DNA of 64,000 nt from Armatimonadota bacterium (GTDB lineage Bacteria; Armatimonadota; Chthonomonadetes; Chthonomonadales; Chthonomonadaceae). A model generated the notes under the pieces. That model saw nothing but the letters and a program-made list of their open reading frames with translations, made no database searches and was not told the DNA's origin. The translations under genes and the position numbers were made by a program. The DNA is taken from NCBI GenBank assembly GCA_028871815.1, contig JAGWMJ010000005.1, positions 124,001-188,000 of the forward strand, in the 5' to 3' direction. This document shows positions 44,640 through 52,450 of this stretch, piece after piece; the stretch's first letter is position 1, and the number at the start of each line of letters is the position of its first letter.

Positions 44640-45704
44640 ATGACGCAGAACGAATTCGCCCACGCCGGTACTCTCTTCGACTTGATTGTGATCGGCGCCG
44701 GTCCAGCCGGGATTCACGCTGCGGCAGAAGCCCGCAAGCTGGGATTGAACTGCCTTGTGCTGGATCGCCGCGGTCTAGCCCACAGCTTTGTGGAGTATCC
44801 TCAAACTCTCCGCTTCTTCTCGCCGCCCGATGAGATGGAGGTGGGCGGCGTGCCGTTTCCGATGCGCGGCGGCGACAAGCCCTGCCGCGAGGACATACTG
44901 CCTTACTTTCGGGCTGCAGCGCACGCGCTAGACCTGCAGTTGGCATTGTGGCGCCGAATCACGGCGGCAGCCTAGGATGGCCAGGCGTGGAGACTGCAAA
45001 CGGTGCGGGAGCCCGATGGTGGCCAGCCGCTGGAATTGGTGGCGCGGGCGCTTGTACTGGCATGCGGCGTTTGGGATATCCCGGTCCGGCTGCCATGCCC
45101 GGGCGCCGAATTGCCGCACGTCATCTCGCGCTTCACCGAGCCTACCGAGTACTTCGATGAGCCTGTGCTTGTTGTGGGCGGCGGAAACTCAGCCGTTTAT
45201 GCGGCGCTGACTCTGGCGGAGGCGCACGCCAAGGTTACCTTCGCCATGCGGCGTGAACCGGTGGCGGGCCAGAGCCACCTGAGGCCCTTTGTGGTGCGTG
45301 ACCTCGAGATGGCGGTCGCGGATGGCCGGCTGAAGCTGCTAACCGGCGTCATCGTCACGCGGATTGAGCCGGCGCGGGCGTGGATGCAGCCCGTGGAGTA
45401 CGACGCGGAGCATCCTTCTGGAGGGCGGCCAAACGGAACGCCATTTGAATTGCCTGCACGATTTGTCTTTGCCCTGCTGGGCCAGCGACCTGATGGCGAG
45501 ATTATGGGGCTGCTTGGCCTGGAGCAGACAGCCGATGGGAGGCCTGTGCAGAACAGCGAGACGTACGAGACGCTCAGCCCGAATGTCTGGACAGCCGGTT
45601 CACTGGCCGGGCCGAAGATCGACATCATCATTACCGCTCGCACGCAGACGGCCGGTGTGGTACAGCGAGTAGCTGACCGGCTGGGCGGAAAGGAGTCACG
45701 ATGA
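44640..45704 (+). pseudogene. Flavin-dependent NAD(P)-disulfide reductase-like gene with an in-frame stop
   Basis: The frame opens at ATG 44640 with the FAD site VIGAGPAGIHAAAEARKLGL near residues 18-37 and FFSPPDEM, then meets TAG at 44973-44975. The same frame resumes (DGQAWRLQTVREP), with NAD-binding VLVVGGGNSAVYAAL near 178-192 and WTAGSLAGPKIDIIITAR, ending at 45704. Joined, it is a 355-codon member of the YpdA/thioredoxin-reductase-like group (bacillithiol disulfide reductase type). Because no frame change is needed, a single nonsense base change, a sequencing error or suppression would explain it. A TATAAT box lies at 44583-44588. Confidence 0.65.
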
Positions 45705-46783
45705 CCAGCCACGAGGAGATGAGCGTAGCGGCGTGCGCCCAGCGGCTTGAGAAGATGGTGTTGGACGGCGTGGAGAAGGAGTGGTACTCATGCGCTACAT
45801 GGCGCGTAACCGGGTCGGGCGCAACCGTGGCGGAGGGCAGCGTTGGCGTTACGAATCTGCGCGACGGCGCGGCCTCCCCAGCGAAGCTCGACACCATTTT
45901 CGATATGGCGTCGCTCACCAAGCCGTTCACCGCCGTGCTTCTGCTCCATGCTGCCGAGCGTGGTGATCTGCACCTGGGTATGCCGCTCGCTGCTTTTCTG
46001 CCGGAAGCCGTCGGGACCAGGGCAGGCGATTTGACGCTGCGGCAGCTGGCGACGCATACGAGCGGATTATCTCCGTGGAAGGCATTGTACGAGCGTTCGG
46101 AAGCATCGCCGGTACCCACCATCCTGAGTATGGAGCTTGCCGCCGAGCCCAGCACGCGCTACGCTTACAGCGACCTGGGGTACATCCTGCTTGGCGAAGT
46201 CCTCGCCCGAACCTACCAGCTGCCGCTGGACGAGCTGCTCCGCGCGTGGATTCTGGAGCCTGCAGGGCTTCACGACACGATGTTCAATCCGCCCGCCGCG
46301 CTCCAGCCGCGCATTGCGGCCACGGCCCACTGCAGCTGGCGGCCCGGAGAGACGCTGATTGGCAGCGTGCACGACGCCAATGCGGCCAGCATGGGCGGTG
46401 TTGCCGGCCATGCTGGTATCTTCTCGACTTTGGACGATATGACGCGCTTTGTGGCGGCCATCATGGGCCGGGGTGAAAACGCACTTCTGTCTCCGGCCGC
46501 CACGGCCGTGATGTCGACAAATCAGATTGAGCCTGCCATTGGCGGACACTCGATCGGATGGTTCACGCCACCGAACGGCATGTTGCCCGGCGGTGACTTT
46601 GGTGACCACGCCTTCGGCCACACGGGGTTTACCGGCACCATGCTGATGCTGACTTCGGACGGCTCGCTTACAATGCTGCTTACCAACTATGTGCTTTCAC
46701 CGTTTGAGGGCGGCGAGATTATGCGGCTGCGGCGGAGATTCGCCAACGCGGCGGCGGCAATGCGCAGCGTGGCTGATGACTAG
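45701..46783 (+). CDS. Serine beta-lactamase-fold hydrolase
   Basis: The 360-residue protein is a class C-like beta-lactamase/esterase family member. The SxxK motif is S71-L-T-K74, the second motif is Y156-S-D158 (YSDLGY), and GHTGFTG near 306-312 stands in for the K/H-T-G triad. Such proteins include esterases, D-amino-acid peptidases and DD-carboxypeptidase-like enzymes; lactam resistance is not implied. There is no signal peptide. It overlaps the preceding broken reductase by 4 bp (ATGA) and the convergent ackA by 4 bp. Confidence 0.87.
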   Translation: MTSHEEMSVAACAQRLEKMVLDGVEKEWYSCATWRVTGSGATVAEGSVGVTNLRDGAASPAKLDTIFDMASLTKPFTAVLLLHAAERGDLHLGMPLAAFLPEAVGTRAGDLTLRQLATHTSGLSPWKALYERSEASPVPTILSMELAAEPSTRYAYSDLGYILLGEVLARTYQLPLDELLRAWILEPAGLHDTMFNPPAALQPRIAATAHCSWRPGETLIGSVHDANAASMGGVAGHAGIFSTLDDMTRFVAAIMGRGENALLSPAATAVMSTNQIEPAIGGHSIGWFTPPNGMLPGGDFGDHAFGHTGFTGTMLMLTSDGSLTMLLTNYVLSPFEGGEIMRLRRRFANAAAAMRSVADD

Positions 46784-48036
46784 GCTGAGGCTTGAGCCAG
46801 CGCAGCAGATCGCGACCTGGCTGTGGTTGCCGTTGGCCCGTTCGCCAGGAGCGCAGATGCCTGCATGGTCATCGCATACTCCTCATCGGCCGGCACAACC
46901 CACACCTCGGCCTTCGATCCGGTAGCCGAAATGAGCGACTCGGTCGCACCATCGGCGCCGCCGTTGCTGCGCTCATCGAGATGGATACCCAGGCATTCGA
47001 GGTAGCCGCAAATCCGCCCGCGCATCTCTGGCGAATGCTGCCCGATGCCGCCGTGAAACGCGATGGCATCCACACCGCCCAGCGCCACAACCATGCCGGC
47101 GAGCGCCTTTGCCGCTCGATAGGCGAATACCGCCAGGGCCAGACGGCTCCGGTCATCTCCGGAAGCGGCGCTCGCTTCCAGATCGCGGACATCACCGCTC
47201 CGACCCGATATGCCCAGCATGCCGCTCTCGGCGTTCAGCAGTTGATAGAGGCGCTTACTGGTCATGCCGGTCCGCAGTAGGTAGAGCACGAGCCCGGGAT
47301 CGATGTCGCCGGACCGGCGTTCCATCATCAGACCCTCCAGCGGGCTAAAGCCCATCGTGGTGTCGATACTCACTCCATCAAGTTCGGCTGAGAGGCTTGC
47401 GCCGCTGCCCAGATGGCAGGTGACGGTGCGCAGGCCCGGCTGGGACGGGTGCACCAGCTCCATCAGGCGGCCGGAGACGAACTGGTGCGCGATGCCGTGG
47501 AAACCGTACCTCCGAATCTTCCTTCCCTCAACCAGTTCGTGAGGCAGGCCGTACGCTTGAGCGAGGTCGGGCATCTCTGCGTGAAATGCCGTGTCAAACA
47601 CGGCGAATACAGGCAGCACCGGTCTACGCCGCAGCATCTGCTCCAGCAGGTCGCACGCCGGGGGAATGTGGACGGGCGCCATGTCGGCAAATCCGCGGAT
47701 GGCGCTGGTGATAGCGCCGGTGACGCGGATGGGCTTCGTAAACCGCCCGCCGCCGTGAACCACGCGGCAGACAATCGCAATCGGAAGCGGCGCACCAACC
47801 AGACTCCGCTGCACGGCGCTCCAGGCATCCGCCATGCCGATGCCGGGGACTGCGGTCTCACCCGTTTTGCCCGCGGAGCAGGTCCAGCGGAGCGCCGCGT
47901 GTGGCGTACCCATCCGGTCTACGGCTCCCGTAAGCAGCGCATGGCGCTCAGGTCGTCCAGTCGCGATGTCCAATTCGAATAGCGCGAATTTCAGAGATGA
48001 GCTGCCCGGATTCACGGCTAAAACGGTCGGCTTCAT
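46780..48036 (-). CDS. ackA: Acetate kinase
   Basis: AckA interconverts acetyl phosphate and acetate with ATP. The 418-residue protein has VNPGSSSLKFALF near residues 7-19, RVVHGGG near 91, FAVFDTAFHAEMP near 147-159, YGFHGIAHQFV near 180-190, TCHLGSGASL near 207 and MGFSPLEGLMMERRSGDIDP near 226-245. FHGGIGQHSPEMR near 332 is the C-terminal motif. ATG 48036 has GGAGG 7 bp upstream; the frame stays open to 48357, but that part is not AckA-like. No pta gene is adjacent. A CRP-like palindrome lies about 370 bp upstream. Confidence 0.92.
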   Translation of the reverse strand: MKPTVLAVNPGSSSLKFALFELDIATGRPERHALLTGAVDRMGTPHAALRWTCSAGKTGETAVPGIGMADAWSAVQRSLVGAPLPIAIVCRVVHGGGRFTKPIRVTGAITSAIRGFADMAPVHIPPACDLLEQMLRRRPVLPVFAVFDTAFHAEMPDLAQAYGLPHELVEGRKIRRYGFHGIAHQFVSGRLMELVHPSQPGLRTVTCHLGSGASLSAELDGVSIDTTMGFSPLEGLMMERRSGDIDPGLVLYLLRTGMTSKRLYQLLNAESGMLGISGRSGDVRDLEASAASGDDRSRLALAVFAYRAAKALAGMVVALGGVDAIAFHGGIGQHSPEMRGRICGYLECLGIHLDERSNGGADGATESLISATGSKAEVWVVPADEEYAMTMQASALLANGPTATTARSRSAALAQASA

Positions 48037-48454
48037 GTTACAGCCTCCAGGTCCGTTCAAGCGCAAACGGCAGCCGGCAGCCGGTTCCGTACCAGAAGCT
48101 GCAACCGGAGCTGTTGGCCGGACTTGGCCAGCTTGCAGCTCTCGCAAGCGCGGCTTGGGGTGAAGCAGGTGACGGCCGGAGATCATCGGCTCGCGCGCAA
48201 AGGATCCGGAACCTCGGCGCGCGCCGGAATACACTTCCGCTAATCCGGTGGGCAGACAGGCGGCCGGCTGAAAGCAAAACCTGGGGATGGGCGGCCGGAT
48301 GGCGCCTGGCACGGGCCGGATTGTGACGTGAAGCAGGCAAAGCCGCTGCCCTCCCACTTCGCACTACGCGCAAGCGATGCCGGAAATACGGCATTTTCCC
48401 GCAGTGTGATAAAGATCACATGTTACTGTGCGCAGAGGCCGAATCCATCCGTTT
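48037..48454. other. Intergenic region upstream of ackA
   Basis: No supported gene. It holds a CRP/FNR-like palindrome at 48405-48420 and a small hairpin, ATGCCG (48377-48382) with CGGCAT (48389-48394), followed by TTTT in the plus direction. Confidence 0.45.
48405..48420. promoter_or_regulatory. CRP/FNR-family-like operator
   Basis: TGTGATAAAGATCACA is a perfect palindromic match to the E. coli CRP consensus TGTGA-N6-TCACA and close to the FNR core. It lies between the cytochrome gene's end and ackA, so ackA (minus) is the likely target. Binding by a CRP/FNR homologue in this organism is inference. Confidence 0.5.
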
Positions 48455-49306
48455 TCAGGGCGGCATCGTCCTGTCGATCCGGCTCTTGAACCGTATAACG
48501 CGATCATTGGCCTGGTAGAGGCGAGCCTCTGCCGCGCCGTTGTGGCACCCAATGCAACCGGGATTGTTTACTGCCCGCCCGGTGACGGCGGGCGTTACGG
48601 CCGTTCCGAACCCGCAGGGACCTATGCGCATGATGCGGGTGTTGAAGGCTGTCAGGGTCGAGGTGCCGGCTACCGAGCCCGGCATCGGCCGGATGATCCG
48701 TGGGCCGCCGGGATGACACGTGAAACAGGTATCGCGCGACCGCGTCAGCCTCCAGGACCCGTTCGGCTGGCGGCGGACCTCCATAAACCAGACGTGCCGC
48801 GTGTGCAGGTCAATGCTCATGACGGCATGTAGCGAGTGCCTCGGATCGGAAAGCAGCCACTGATCCCAACCTTTGCTACGGTGCAGCGCGACCGTGCGAA
48901 CACCACCAAGCTCGCTGTTGACGAATTGCACCGAGGGATATGAACGCCAGTGCAGCGGTATCGTGCGCGCTGCTGCCGGCATCGCTGCATAGTACTGCTC
49001 ATCCGGGATGGCCCACCCCATGCCCGTTCCGGGCGAGAAGGCAAGGCGTGCCGACAACGGCACCAGCTGATTCAAGCGCGCTTCAGCATCCCTGGCTCGG
49101 AGGCCACGCTTCAGACGTGCGAGCGCCGAGACCGGCGGATAGGGGTTTTGGATGATCCGGCGCTCTACCGTGTTCAACGCTGGTTGCGGCGGCGACGCCA
49201 CGGCTGCGGCTGCAACAGGCGCCGACACGCACAGCAGGAGGCGGGTGATCAACCAGGCGCGGTTTGGGAGCTGCCGCTTTTCACCTCCCGGCTTTCGCGT
49301 CTCCAT
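48455..49306 (-). CDS. Exported protein with two c-type heme motifs
   Basis: The 283-residue protein has a signal or membrane segment (residues about 17-38) and two heme-attachment motifs: CFTCH near 194-198 and CIGCH near 250-254. A partner Met or His ligand pattern could not be fixed. The region between about 50 and 190 is not recognised as a known cytochrome class. It would be a periplasmic electron-transfer or c-type heme enzyme protein. It lies 6 bp downstream of the GH20-like gene. Confidence 0.7.
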   Translation of the reverse strand: METRKPGGEKRQLPNRAWLITRLLLCVSAPVAAAAVASPPQPALNTVERRIIQNPYPPVSALARLKRGLRARDAEARLNQLVPLSARLAFSPGTGMGWAIPDEQYYAAMPAAARTIPLHWRSYPSVQFVNSELGGVRTVALHRSKGWDQWLLSDPRHSLHAVMSIDLHTRHVWFMEVRRQPNGSWRLTRSRDTCFTCHPGGPRIIRPMPGSVAGTSTLTAFNTRIMRIGPCGFGTAVTPAVTGRAVNNPGCIGCHNGAAEARLYQANDRVIRFKSRIDRTMPP

Positions 49307-49312
49307 AACAGG

Positions 49313-51709
49313 CTAGCCAGCACCTGGAGCGTCGCCGTGGCGCCAATGCGGCGTGAGCCACACTTCGGCTATCTGGCACCCGCGGCCGTTGCGTCCGCGC
49401 CCCGCTGCAGGTGTCCACCGAACCTCCAGTTCGCCATCTACGATCACCTCCGGCGGAATGGCCAGTTCAACCGGCGCGGTTGGAACCGGCTTTTGCATCG
49501 GTCCGCCAAGCAGAGCGCCGGTGCCGGCGAACACTGAGATGGCGTCGCGCGGGTCGGCGCCAGCATTGCCGGGGTCGTCGGTGGCGAACACAAAGCGAAG
49601 CCTCCAGCGTGCAGCCGGGTCCAGCCGGGAGTATCGCATCACCAGAGGCGTATCGTAGAGCGTCTCGGCATGACGGCACCATGCCACACGATGCGTCGGT
49701 ATGTAATCGGCGAACCCGGTTCGCACGGATTCATAGCAGCCCGGGTCTTCCTCCAGCCCGGGACCGACAACGAGGTGTGGTCGCTGCCGTGGGTCGCCGG
49801 GCTGATCGTAGAAGCCGCCCGGCCCGGCACTGCTCCAGTTGACGATGGAGTTCAGCTCCTGCCGCCGGGCCTCCTCATCCGGCAGCGAGCGAATTGCCTG
49901 AAACCGGTAGAGGAGCCAATCCCGGTTGTTCACCGGCGCGTCGATCGAATCCAGATTGGCGCCGCGTTCAAAGTGAATTGCGGCATACCGCGGCACGCTC
50001 AGCTGCATGCAGATGCTTTGAAAGAGCGCTTCGGCAAGCTCGAAGACCCGTGCGCGAAGGTCCTGCGCCGGCGGACTAACCGCTGTCAGCGCAAGGATCT
50101 CCTCGGCCTGCTCCATCGCGCGAAGCGCTCCGACAGCCGCGGCGCCACGAAGCGCATCCGTCGCCCGCGTCTCCAGCTCCTCCTCGAAGCAGAGGCGCGC
50201 CCGCAGGTAGGCATCATAGTAGGCGCGGTACAGCGCCTGCTGCAAGCGCCAGTTGCGTTTCTGGAACGGTGTGGCGGCTTTTTCCATTACCTGAAACTGA
50301 CGTAGCGTGACATCCACACCTGTGTTCGCGGCCAGCGAACCGCGCCAGTTACGTTCCAGAGCCAGCAATCCTTCGGCGAACACTTCCCCGTAATCCGGAC
50401 CTATGAAGTACCGGCTGTAATCTTGCAGGATTGTGCGGACGTCGGCGTCGGGTTCCCACCCAAGCGCGCTCCAGACCACCTTGTTCACGTCGTCGTTGCA
50501 GCCCTCGGAGTAGCTGATAAACCCGATAGCATCGCCGGCGAGTTTTCGAAAGATGTGGGCCTGATCCACTGGCCGTGGGTTGATGCCTTCACGCCCCTCG
50601 GTCAACGCATAGGCCAGATCCCAGTCCTGTGGAGGATACTGGCACTCGCGGCAGTGCGTGATATCGGGATAGCGGCGAATTGGGTACCGATCAGGCACCA
50701 TCCGGCGAAAGTCCGGAAGGCTGACTCGCACCTGCGGGCCAAATACCACTCCGGCAAGCCACGCCGGCTCTTCCGCCCTCAGAATGCCGATGAACTGCTC
50801 CATCCAGGCGGCATCGAATCCCTGTGGCGAGACCCACATACCGGCGTTGGGATGGTATGACTTCAGTGCATGCGACTGCTGTTCCAGAAGGGCGAAGAGC
50901 AGTCGCGGGGGCGTGTGTCCAGGGTCACCACCCGGCACGAACACGGCATCCACGCGTGGCAGCGCGGCGAACACTTCGCTCCACTCCGCCACCGAGCGCC
51001 GGATCGCCGGCTCGGACCCATAATCGCGGTCCATCGCCGGGAACCAGATCCAGACGTCCAGCCCGTAGCCGGCAAGGAGCTGCGACATGCCTGCCATCAT
51101 CTTTAGCGGCGGCAGGGGAAAGTGCGGGCTGTCGGGTGCGTCATCCGTTCGCGGCGGCACGAGCTCTACGGCATTCGCGCCAAATACGATGAGGTCACGG
51201 ATGTACTGCTCCCACATCGCCAGCGACCAGCCGTCGTACGAGTTGGTTTTGGGACGGTAGCCCAGTTGATGCCCGCGGAGCGGGTATGCCGGGGCAGTTG
51301 CGATTTGCAAACCGTCGGGCAGCGCGACCTCCCAGCGTCCGAGGCGCAGTGTGCGGAGCAGCCGGCCGACACCGAACAGCAGACCACGGTCATCGGCCCC
51401 GGTCACAGCCGCCATGTTGCCTCGCTCAGTAACCATGGAAGTGAGCGTAAACCCCTCGGCGCGCACCTCCCGTGGCATGGCGGCGGCCGGCGCCCCGGCT
51501 GCATCCAACAGCGCGGCCGCGCTTTCGCCGACTCCAGCCAACACCACCGGGATGCCTGGAGCCGGAATGGCGCCGGACGTGCGCCAGTCCACACGGCTGC
51601 GCGCCGCAACTTCCTCGATGAGCATCGCCACAGCGCGAGCCTGCACCGGCGTCTGATCCGGCGGGGTTACCACAACTGCTTCTGTAAAAGCGAGGTCTTT
51701 CGGCATCAC
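49313..51709 (-). CDS. GH20/GH67N-like glycoside hydrolase family protein
   Basis: This 798-residue protein has an N-terminal alpha-glucuronidase-N/GH20b-like domain (VLAGVGESAAALLDAAG; GFTLTSMV near residues 85-92; DDRGLLFGVGRLLRTLR near 105-121). A TIM-barrel-like region opens PLRGHQLGYRPKTNSYDGWS near 141 and includes ANAVELVPPRTDD near 178, DVWIWFPAMD near 217, and DAVFVPGGDPG near 253. The fold and order match the GH20-related exported enzymes that co-occur with DUF4838 proteins, but the substrate is unknown. No signal peptide is seen. It is the first gene of a two-gene minus-strand unit. Confidence 0.6.
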   Translation of the reverse strand: MMPKDLAFTEAVVVTPPDQTPVQARAVAMLIEEVAARSRVDWRTSGAIPAPGIPVVLAGVGESAAALLDAAGAPAAAMPREVRAEGFTLTSMVTERGNMAAVTGADDRGLLFGVGRLLRTLRLGRWEVALPDGLQIATAPAYPLRGHQLGYRPKTNSYDGWSLAMWEQYIRDLIVFGANAVELVPPRTDDAPDSPHFPLPPLKMMAGMSQLLAGYGLDVWIWFPAMDRDYGSEPAIRRSVAEWSEVFAALPRVDAVFVPGGDPGHTPPRLLFALLEQQSHALKSYHPNAGMWVSPQGFDAAWMEQFIGILRAEEPAWLAGVVFGPQVRVSLPDFRRMVPDRYPIRRYPDITHCRECQYPPQDWDLAYALTEGREGINPRPVDQAHIFRKLAGDAIGFISYSEGCNDDVNKVVWSALGWEPDADVRTILQDYSRYFIGPDYGEVFAEGLLALERNWRGSLAANTGVDVTLRQFQVMEKAATPFQKRNWRLQQALYRAYYDAYLRARLCFEEELETRATDALRGAAAVGALRAMEQAEEILALTAVSPPAQDLRARVFELAEALFQSICMQLSVPRYAAIHFERGANLDSIDAPVNNRDWLLYRFQAIRSLPDEEARRQELNSIVNWSSAGPGGFYDQPGDPRQRPHLVVGPGLEEDPGCYESVRTGFADYIPTHRVAWCRHAETLYDTPLVMRYSRLDPAARWRLRFVFATDDPGNAGADPRDAISVFAGTGALLGGPMQKPVPTAPVELAIPPEVIVDGELEVRWTPAAGRGRNGRGCQIAEVWLTPHWRHGDAPGAG

Positions 51710-51841
51710 GACGCCACTCCGTCACGCCTCCCAATAGCCTGCGATTCGCCCCCGAGACACCGTTTACCTGCGACAGCGACGTGCGCGCCCCCGCGCGTCG
51801 TGGAAGAGTGTCCGCCGGATGGTTCCGGCTCGGCTTCCCGC

Positions 51842-52165
51842 TGTGCGCCAAGCTTCGGTTCCGGCTACCGCATAAGTCTTGTTTGTCGCATTTCAGCAGG
51901 CGTCCCGCGCTGCTATCACGTTTGCCGCTGGGGCACGCGCTCACCACATGGGACCAATGCGACAACTAGGACATATAGGTTCGCGCACACGTGGTTGGCA
52001 AGAGGAGCAGCGGCCCGAGACCGCGCACCAGGCGCAGATTTTGGCTACCGCATATGTCTCATATGTCCCATTGGTCGCATTTCAGCAAGGGTCCCGCACT
52101 GCCATCGCGTTTGATTGGGGTACGCGCCCGCCAGATAGGACATATAGGTTCGCGCATACGGTTTC
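51842..52165. repeat. Two copies of a ~160-bp palindromic repeat (left array)
   Basis: Unit A1 spans about 51842-52020 and A2 about 52021-52165. Each has a left arm of degenerate 9-bp repeats (A2: CATATGTCT CATATGTCC at 52051-52068, continuing to 52080), a GC-rich centre, and an inverted right arm (A1: 51948-51979; A2: 52133-52148) containing AGGACATATAGG. The same unit recurs on the far side of the RHS locus. Confidence 0.75.
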
Positions 52166-52240
52166 GGTCCCGGCTCAGGTGTGACCGCCTCGTGTGGTCG
52201 TATTCCGACAAGGTTTTTTTTACTTTTTGTTGCAAAAGCC

Positions 52241-52269
52241 TTGACAGCATGAAACAGGCGTTGTAGACT
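52241..52269 (+). promoter_or_regulatory. Sigma-70-type promoter of the RHS gene
   Basis: A consensus TTGACA (52241-52246), 17-bp spacer and TAGACT (52264-52269) give a predicted start near 52276 and a leader of about 175 nt. Confidence 0.65.
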
Positions 52270-52450
52270 AGTTCACAGCATCCTGGTTAACAGGGTATTT
52301 TGGCAATTGTTCGCTGGCAGGGCATCGCCGGCAATCGTTTAAATAAGACGCACGCCACAGGACCTTAGTCTGCCCCGCGACGTACGCCTCTCACGGCAAC
52401 CGTTTGACGTCCGGCTGCCAGCCGCTAAGGCTGGAGAAAGGTCGATTGTA

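Larger units (their letters stand above)
51710..52450. other. Non-coding region between the GH20-like gene and the RHS gene
   Basis: Apart from the repeat array (51842-52165) and the RHS promoter (52241-52269), no gene is supported. The leader has a CCAGCC/GGCTGG hairpin at 52418-52434 that overlaps the first bases of the ribosome site GGAGAAAGG (52433-52441). Short frames across the repeats are not convincing as proteins. Confidence 0.5.

Noticed and set aside
48290-48350. Second heme-protein remnant (FACFTSQSG) upstream of ackA
   Set aside because: The resemblance to CFTCHPGG is short, and no CxxCH remains; chance cannot be excluded.
51842-52165. CRISPR array
   Set aside because: The units are ~160 bp, imperfect, and lack short identical repeats with unique spacers; no cas genes are present.
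51991-52266. Repeat-encoded peptide frames (HMSHMSHWSHFSKG type)
   Set aside because: The same frame appears in both arrays only because the DNA is repeated; stops and starts vary between copies and there are no ribosome sites.
52276-52450. Cyclic-di-GMP or other riboswitch in the RHS leader
   Set aside because: Only a single hairpin next to the ribosome site is clear; the conserved bases of known aptamers are absent.
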